Below, one piece after another: positions 57,446 through 64,000 of a DNA stretch of 64,000 nucleotides; positions within the stretch are counted from its first letter, which is position 1; each line of letters opens with the position of its first letter. A program made the position numbers and the translations under genes. The DNA comes from Unio delphinus. Its lineage: Eukaryota > Mollusca > Bivalvia > Unionida > Unionidae. The stretch covers positions 5,696,001-5,760,000 of the forward strand of contig JAQISU010000169.1 of the NCBI GenBank assembly GCA_029339505.1. The letters are read 5' to 3'. The notes beneath the pieces are model-generated. The model did no database searches. It saw nothing but the letters and a program-made list of their open reading frames with translations, and was not told the origin of the DNA.

Positions 57446-57692
57446 TTTTTTTTGTTTTTGTTTAATGCCATTTCTTAGTTCACGATAGGCTATGCATGTT
57501 AGCCAGCATAACTGATGAAGAAGAACCACGTAAAACCAATGTAAGAACCACCCACAGATGGATAACTAATGGCCGCTTTCTTACATACCCACACTGGCCA
57601 AGCCTGAGACTCAAACCTAAGAAGACATACGTGAAATGCCAGTGATTGGTAAAGGCATGTGTTTTAGGCCACTCTGCTACCCAGAGCCTCCA
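57446..57692 (-). mobile_element. SINE-A copy, diverged
   Basis: The whole body can be followed from TTTAATGCCATTTCTTAGTT to TTTTAGGCCACTCTGCTACC, with box-B-like sequence in reverse (CCTGAGACTCAAACCTAAG). More diverged than the neighbouring copy at 57090. Confidence 0.8.
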
Positions 57693-57810
57693 GGCTTTTA
57701 GTGACAATGCCATGATGATATTAACATAATCTCAGAAGTTAAGATAACACCATTTTCAAGATGACCACAGTGGCAGCCATATTGCTGTGTTGCACTATGG
57801 ATCCTAATGT
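57693..57810. repeat. R1 fragment
   Basis: AACACCATTTTCAAGATGAC and CAGTGGCAGCCATATTG are R1 blocks. Confidence 0.5.
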
Positions 57811-58360
57811 AAGGGACACTGTCCTCACTCTAAATTTTGGCTACACACATATATAAGGTATTAGTAGTGCCAATAAATGAGTCTTATTTGCTTTTAGTTT
57901 TTTCATCATTTGTTGCCTGCACTGTACAATCATATAATTGTTTTTGACAGTTACTTTATTTCAATAAACAATTTGCCATGTGCTCAAGTAACTCATGAAA
58001 ACAAGAGCATGCTGGAATATCTGCTGAACCTGAAATAAACTGCACCATGGAATTTTCAGTTTCACATTTGGCTCTCAGTTATCTTCAGTGCTCACTCTTA
58101 TCTCTAAGAATTCTTATATTATTCCCATCAATTTCTTAATCACTCTTCTTTTCAAATAAATAAATCCTTCACATAATGACTGTATTTGCATTAAATTTAG
58201 TTTATTTTGCCATTAACTCAAACCTCGACATAAATAAAACTTCTTTACCATAGGTGTAACTTTAACCTCTGAAATGTCACATTAATGGCCATCATAGACA
58301 TTTTATTTCAACTTGACCAGCTACCCAGAAACTTGCAATGTTCTGTAGTGTAGTCATATC
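57811..58360. other. Spacer without recognised features
   Basis: AT-rich; resembles 30700-31060 in part (ACATAAATAAAACTTC, GGTGTAACTTTAACCTC), suggesting another old dispersed repeat. Confidence 0.4.
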
Positions 58361-58367
58361 ATCATTG

Positions 58368-58416
58368 ATGGTGTAAAGCGCTTAGAGCTTCGTAATATTA
58401 GGCGCTATACAAAGTC

Positions 58417-58472
<56 letters not shown>
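58368..58472 (+). repeat. GCGCTATACAAAGT repeat with (ATT)n tail
   Basis: GTGTAAAGCGCTTAGAGCTT, CGTAATATTAGGCGCTATAC and AAAGTCCTC are followed by about 52 bp of (ATT)n. Related to the minus-strand copy at 11092-11147. The simple-repeat tail suggests a retroposon 3' end. Confidence 0.75.
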
Positions 58473-58719
58473 TTGCCTGATACAATAACTTAACAGGTGT
58501 AAATATGTTAAAATTTATATTCATTGCCATTTGAGCAACTGTAGCCATTGCTAACAGAGATGTAGATGGACATCCACTAATGTAAAGTTTCAGGCATATT
58601 TATTTTTTGCTGACTAAATTGCATGCCCAGGTGGGTGCACAATATCAAGATTTGAGAGACATACATGTAGGAAGAAATATTACAGAAATCCAGCTATAAT
58701 GCACCCTATGCGCAACACT

Positions 58720-58930
58720 GTATTGATATCAGATTGGCACACGTCATTAAAACCCAACAATCAATCATAATATCATTTTTATTTAGGGCACACTAGACCA
58801 CAGGATAACTGTGTAAGTTTAAGTGTAAACTGAGGAGCTAAGGAAAAGTAGTAATAACAGATAGATAATGAATGACATATGACAGACCCTATCAAAAGCT
58901 CTTCAGGTCAATATCCAAAAGAGCTTTATA
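58720..58930. repeat. R1 terminal-type fragment
   Basis: GATATCAGATTGGCAC, ATCATTTTTATTTAGGGCAC and AGTAGTAATAACAGATAGAT, then CCCTATCAAAAGCTCTTCAG, match the R1 end segments at 20150-20290 and 22370-22500. Confidence 0.5.
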
Positions 58931-59257
58931 AAAAAGTGTATGTAAAATTATTTATGGCCCCTTTTGAAATTCATGATGGACCGGTGACCCAAGTCCAAAT
59001 CCTAAATTGAACCCTGCCCTGCTGTTTTGTCATGCACAAAACTGCATCATATCTATGACCATAGAAAAACCATATTTGCCTAGATTTCTTATGGTCATTC
59101 AGTGCACGAAATATGCAAAAGTAAATCTTTCTTTAAAAAAAGGATTGTGTAACTCTATTCAGAATTACACTTATATATATAATTTTTGCATTAAGTATTT
59201 GAACTTTAACCTGGACTTGAATTAATAAAGCATTAGTTAATGGTAACATTGTTCTCT

Positions 59258-59530
59258 TTTCTACCTGGCATGAGTGCACCCTTCTTACATGACTTTAAAA
59301 TTTTTCTACGTGGCATCAGTACATCCTGCTTACCTGACATGAAAACTTTTCTACCTGGCATCAGCACATTTTGCTTACCTGACATTATAACCTTTCTACC
59401 TGGCCGAGTACATCCTGACATTACAACTTTTCTACCTGGCATGAGTACATCCTGTTTACCTGACACTAAAACATTTCTACTTGGCATCAGTACATCCTGT
59501 TTACCTGACATTAAAACTTTTCCCACACAA
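59258..59530. repeat. 45-bp minisatellite, about 6 copies
   Basis: The unit contains CTTTTCTACCTGGCATCAGT, ACATCCTGCTTACCTGACAT and TAAAA. One copy is shortened (CCTGGCCGAGTACATCC). It produces open frames on both strands with a 15-residue repeat, judged artefactual because there is no flanking gene structure. Confidence 0.95.
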
Positions 59531-60597
59531 GCCTTAAATTCATATTCTTCATACAAATCTGAATTTCACTTATTTGCATTTTTTTCCACATCATGCATTT
59601 CCAAATTTAAAAAGATAAATTAAATTTATGCATACAATACTTTTCAATATGAAAAAAAGAAGAAAAACTAAAAAAGAAGTATCCTGTGATATCTGCCAAA
59701 CTACTGATATCCCTGAATGAGCTTTATCACACACATTACCAGTAAGTGCCCTACTAGAGTTTGCACCTACCATACTTATTTGATGGTTACTGGCTAGTAC
59801 ACTCTGCCTTGATACCCATTTGTATAAAAGAAAAAAAAATCTACTTACAGATGAGGAAAACTCCAGCACAGGTGTCCTACTGACCTTTGTTCTTTGGCAG
59901 TCTCCAAATTTACAATCTATAATAGACTATTCTCCAATTATAGTTTACTATCAAATTACTGAAGACATTGTAAAATCAAATCACAAATCCGAATATGACT
60001 ATGTCCCATCAAATTAAACCCCAGCTGTTGCTTGTATAACTGCCAGCATGAATCAGCAGCCATTTATGGATATGAACTGTGACTGCTGCATTTGTATGTC
60101 TTCTTATTGATCAACCATGAGAAAACCAGTACACCATTCTATATGGTAAATACCCAGGTAAGCATTGTGTAGAGGTGGTAGTGTGTGAAATAGAACTGCT
60201 AGGGGTTTTATGTGCATCTTAGTTTTGTTTGTCAAGTCATGCAACTTGGATAGGAAAGGTTTCAAGTCCAAATGTCATGCAGTGGGCAATTGTATTAAAT
60301 GGTCTACCTGGTTTCCTTTGGGGAAGTTTCATAACAAATCATTAATGTGTTCTGGCGTAAAATTAAAATCACTGATGTTTAAAATTGTTAACAAAAAATA
60401 ATAAATTTGGTGTCTTTTGCTGCCACAGTACTATCTGAAACGTCAAACAAATGAACTCTTCTAAATAAAACTCAGAAGTGGGGGGGAGACAATAAACCCT
60501 GCAAACCCCCCCTCCTTAATCTACCATTGGTCAAAAATCTGTGACCAACAAATACATTACGTTGGAAAAGAAAAGAAAATAGCTGTCTCATTATGAT
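59531..60597. other. Spacer without recognised features
   Basis: AT-rich; a short G/C run near 60480-60510. No supported gene. Confidence 0.35.
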
Positions 60598-60805
60598 AAA
60601 TATATACTTACTTATGACTCCAAATGCAAATTGCACAGACCCAGATCTGCCATCACATAATGCACCAGCTGTTCTGAGTCTGTGCAGTACGTAAGAAGTA
60701 ATCAGTAGATTAAATAACAGACTCTGATATGAAAGTGCATTATGCTATGGCAGATAAGGAGCTACATTATCTGCAGCTGGACTCAAACACCAATATATAT
60801 GGTAA
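60598..60805. mobile_element. MITE-M copy
   Basis: Left ATATACTTACTTATGACTCC, CAGACCCAGATCTGCCATCA, CATAATGCACCAG; right GCATTATGCTATGGCAGATA, CAATATATATGGTAAA. GATCTGCCATCACATAATGC and GCATTATGCTATGGCAGAT are inverted copies, so the element folds back on itself. Confidence 0.65.
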
Positions 60806-60836
60806 ATATTCTAAATGTATATTTCTTTTTTTACAG

Positions 60837-61067
60837 TTTATTTATTTATGGCTTAATGCCATTTTGCAGCACAATATAGGCTATACATGGCGGCCAGTAT
60901 TAATGGTGGAGAAGGAATCCAGAAAACCCCAGACCCATGAGAAGCTACTGGCAAGCTTTCTCACATAACTACATTAGCCGAATCTTTGACTCGAACCCAC
61001 GCAGACAGAGGTGAGATGGCAGTGATCCGTAATGGATAGCACTTTTGACCACTCGGGGGCCCCCCCT
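60837..61067 (-). mobile_element. SINE-A copy, full length
   Basis: Flanked by TTTTTTTACAG at 60826-60836 and 61068-61078. Box A in reverse (GACCACTCGGGGGCC), box B (CGAACCCACGCAG in reverse) and 3' end GGCTTAATGCCATTTTGCAG are clear. The body lacks about 20 bp near 60925. Confidence 0.85.
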
Positions 61068-61149
61068 TTTTTTTACAGACAAATCTTTAAAAAGAATAAC
61101 CATTCCAAATAAACACAAACTTGAATGGCGAGAAGATAAATGGTAACCA

Positions 61150-61232
61150 TTTAAAAATTCTGATATATGGTAGATCTGGGTATGTGCAGCTGCAGTTGGA
61201 CTTGACTTATAAGAGAGTATGTACAGTAGGTG
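61150..61232. mobile_element. MITE-M fragment
   Basis: ATATGGTAGATCTGGGTATG with CAGTTGGACTTGACTTATAA and GAGAGTATGTACAGTA matches one MITE-M end. The other half is absent or diverged. Confidence 0.5.
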
Positions 61233-61869
61233 CATGTTAATTGTAAAGGAGAATCAACAGATATTTGTTGATGGAGAAGTCTTGGAGATAATTCAGACAA
61301 AAAATATTGGTAAAAATCTCAATATTACTCTAAATTGACATACTGACAGGATTGACATTTGAAAATGACACAATATTTGCAATTCTGTTCCTAAAAGTAT
61401 ACACACTTGAATGATCTATATTCAAAGTACAAGAATTGTTTTGCATTGCTATTATTTATCAAATAAAAACAGAGACCTAGACCAGTCAAAAACTAAGGAA
61501 CCATACTGTATGTCACCAAAACAAACCTGATTTACTTAATGCTTCATTTACGACCATGTCACTAGCTCGGACTTGAACCTACACGATTTTCTTCAATAGT
61601 GGAGTTGGAAAATGCATGTCTTGCAGTAATTAATTTTACTCTTTACTAGAACCAATTCTTCAACTAAAGAAATTGACTTTAAAGAGTAATTTCATGGCTG
61701 ACTTAAAAGCAAAGAAATATGAGCTAAACATAATAAAACAAATCTTGCCTGGATTAATGAATTATGTTTTGTTGGTTTAACAAGCACATCATGCCAAGGA
61801 AATGGGAACTAAGTGCTTTTCCCAAGGATACACTAATTTATTCAGCCCTGCAGTGCAGGTATCACCCAT
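61233..61869. other. Spacer without recognised features
   Basis: AT-rich; no supported exon. Confidence 0.35.
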
Positions 61870-61952
61870 GAGACTTGGATTCAAACCCATGAGTTCAAAC
61901 CCATGAGACTTGGATTCAAACCCATGAGTTCAAACCCATGAGACTTGGATCT
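61870..61952. repeat. 35-bp tandem repeat, about 2.3 copies
   Basis: GAGACTTGGATTCAAACCCA continues TGAGTTCAAACCCAT, then repeats. The TTCAAACCCATGAG core itself is duplicated within the unit. Confidence 0.9.
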
Positions 61953-63667
61953 GAATCTAACACTCAACCAATTAAAACCATCATTAAAGATAAATTAAAA
62001 AAAAATGATGCAACACTGCATCTCAGTCTTATTCAAAATGGCTGAAAGAAAATAAGGCAAAACAAATGCCATTTTAAATGTATTCCACAACTGTTGATGG
62101 TGACAACAAACACAGCTAAATGTAACACTACAGAAGTTTGCTATTAGGGAGTGAGTACCATACTGATGACCAACCACTTCAAACATATACAGGTATCTTA
62201 AAAGTGAGCCTAATGAATATGTGTGCCCTGGTAAAAAAAATGTACTTACCCAACAGCCATTTGACACATTTAAGTCACTTGTGGTGTGCAAAATATCCAA
62301 AGTGAAGTTGCAGCCATGTACTCAGCAACTAGCTATTATTTGTGTCAATGATCTCCTGCCACCAAGTATAGTTCAGAATGAGGGCTTCATAAATTTTAAA
62401 CCCCTTGTACAAAGTGGTCCCCCCCCCCCCCCAAAAAAATACAATTCTCAAGTACCTTTGTCTGCAATGACCATAAAAACATGACCTTAAAAAATGCACA
62501 GTTCACACTGACAGGGGAACCCAATCATACTTGTCAAGCCCTTATTTTGAATCAAGTGAATGCAAGATTGTTGTTTCTTAAAATGCAGTTGAGGAGAATA
62601 TCTCTGTTGAAAAAGAGAAACCAGTTATTACCCAAGTTAATCCCTTTGACTGGTAAATGATCAATAGTTCATTTTTTATAGGGACATTAGCTTAATACAC
62701 CATCTCATCAATGCCATCAGAAAAGATTCTCTCCATTGCTGGCATTATTGTGACCAATTGCATAATTCATACATTTAAGCAAATAGTTTATGTGGTGATG
62801 TGAGAATTTATTTAGTCATAAATTTTTTCTGAACTAAACATGCACAAATATTGGTAATCTTTATTCTAAATATAGTAAATTTTAGCATGCATGAGTTATG
62901 TACACATTTAATTTCCTTTTAGATGGATTATGTATGTTCATAACTAAGTAAATTTACCTTATTTATATTCATAATTATCATTTTGAGTAATCTTTCCAAA
63001 AATATTTAGATTTCAAGAGAGGAAACAAATGAAAGTATCAACTCAGTATCCTAGCTGGTTTTCAGTGATCTACATTATATCATGAAGTAACATTTGAGAT
63101 AATTCATAATGCTTGTTGCAACAGCCAGGCTGCTGACTAAATTAATGAAAAAAAAGTTCAGTCCAAATATTAAATTTGCTGCTGTATTCATGCTGGCATT
63201 TCCATGTATCCCAAATATTCATGAATATTGAAGGCGAAAATTAAGAAAATGTTTTGCAATTATTCATCTGTAAATTCTCGGTAAATGAATTTGCAAGTTT
63301 CTGCATAATGTCTATGAGGTAATAATGTGGTAGGCTAAATGTTTTCTTTTTTTTTTTTAAAAAGTGCAATGGAATACATGTACACATTTGGTCATGGTTT
63401 ATAACTATGTTGAAGGGAATTTGCATACCTTGACAGACTAAACTCTGGATATGGAAGTTTAAGCTTGATTCTAGGTTTAATCTTGAGTGGAAGCTTGGGT
63501 AAACAGGTAAATAGTCCTACCAACCAATCTGAATTAATGTGGAAAATAATTAGACCTAATTAATTAATTTCAGAACTAATTAAGAAGGTTTTCCTTTTCG
63601 TATCAATATAAGCCACATCTGCCACAAAACTACCATTACTGGCATGCAAATGGAAAAATCCCATTTT
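61953..63667. other. Spacer without recognised features
   Basis: AT-rich, with a poly-C run at about 62420-62433 and a T run at about 63348. No supported gene. Confidence 0.35.
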
Positions 63668-63940
63668 AATGGAATCATTTCATAATCCAATGGCTGTGTA
63701 GACATTAATAATTTGTTGTCAGTGTGGTAGTCATTATTTTCTGCAATATTTTCTAAATTTTGCTGATTTGAAAAATCTTTTTTTTTTAAAAAGTTTTCTC
63801 TACTAATGGAATCATTTCATAATCCAATGGCTGTGTAGACATTAATAATTTGTTGTCAGTGTGGTAGTCATTATTTTCTGCAATATTTTCTAAATTTTGC
63901 TGATTTGAAAAATCTTTTTTTTAAAAAAAGTTTTCTCTAC
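63668..63940. repeat. 137-bp tandem duplication
   Basis: AATGGAATCATTTCATAATC starts at 63668 and again at 63805; copies run to 63804 and 63940 and are nearly identical except for the length of a T/A run. Recent duplication. Confidence 0.95.
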
Positions 63941-64000
63941 AGATGTTTGGTAATAATTTTAAAAGTGCATATTTTAAATGCATAACATAATAATTTAATA

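Noticed and set aside
59233..59623. Overlapping open frames on both strands as repeat-protein genes
   Set aside because: Explained by the 45-bp minisatellite; no promoter, splice or domain support.

Overview
The window is intron-rich, AT-rich eukaryotic DNA from a metazoan. The abundant tRNA-derived SINEs, decayed DIRS, LINE, hAT and pogo/Tigger copies, long minisatellites and dispersed repeats with a period near 140 bp suggest a marine lophotrochozoan, most likely a mollusc. That taxonomic reading is inference from repeat style, not from a marker gene. There are no operons, rRNA genes, CRISPR arrays or convincing functional tRNA genes.

Only one host gene can be supported, on the minus strand. 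Three exons fit together: 31397-31612 (72 codons, a spectrin-repeat-like helical segment), 7564-9073 (503 codons plus one base, acidic and serine-rich) and 906-1015 (110 bp, acidic). All have good AG acceptors and GT donors, and the phases match at both junctions (0/0, then 1/1), giving 612 residues. Introns are about 22.3 kb and 6.5 kb. Both protein ends lie outside the window: no start codon exon and no stop exon was found. The helical exon resembles spectrin repeats of large scaffolds such as nesprin/Klarsicht or AKAP6; the exact family is not settled.

Layout from left to right: 1-900, a broken hAT-type zinc-finger ORF and a 34-bp minisatellite. 906-1015, the most downstream visible exon. 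1115-1358, a hAT MITE. 1640-2270, a decayed DIRS-like reverse transcriptase on the minus strand. 4194-4436, a SINE. 4944-6859, a pogo-like transposon inserted in a periodic repeat (R1). 7564-9073, the large exon. 9.1-31.4 kb, an intron with R1 arrays, SINEs, a LINE remnant near 17 kb, and 27-bp and 35-bp minisatellites. 31397-31612, the spectrin-like exon. 31.6-64 kb, upstream intron or intergenic DNA with 32-, 61-, 20-, 40-, 45-, 47-, 55- and 24-bp tandem repeats, a 497-bp inverted-repeat element at 40.5 kb, a MITE at 44.4 kb, a deleted Tigger copy at 48.7-49.5 kb, a complete but non-autonomous hAT-like transposon at 52781-55162, and further SINEs.

The more notable points are the phase-consistent exon reconstruction, the 2.4-kb transposon with TTTTA target duplications, a MITE family sharing its terminal motif with the 1.9-kb pogo-like element, a SINE joined to the same 32-bp minisatellite at two loci, and the R1 repeat, which I could not assign to a known family.
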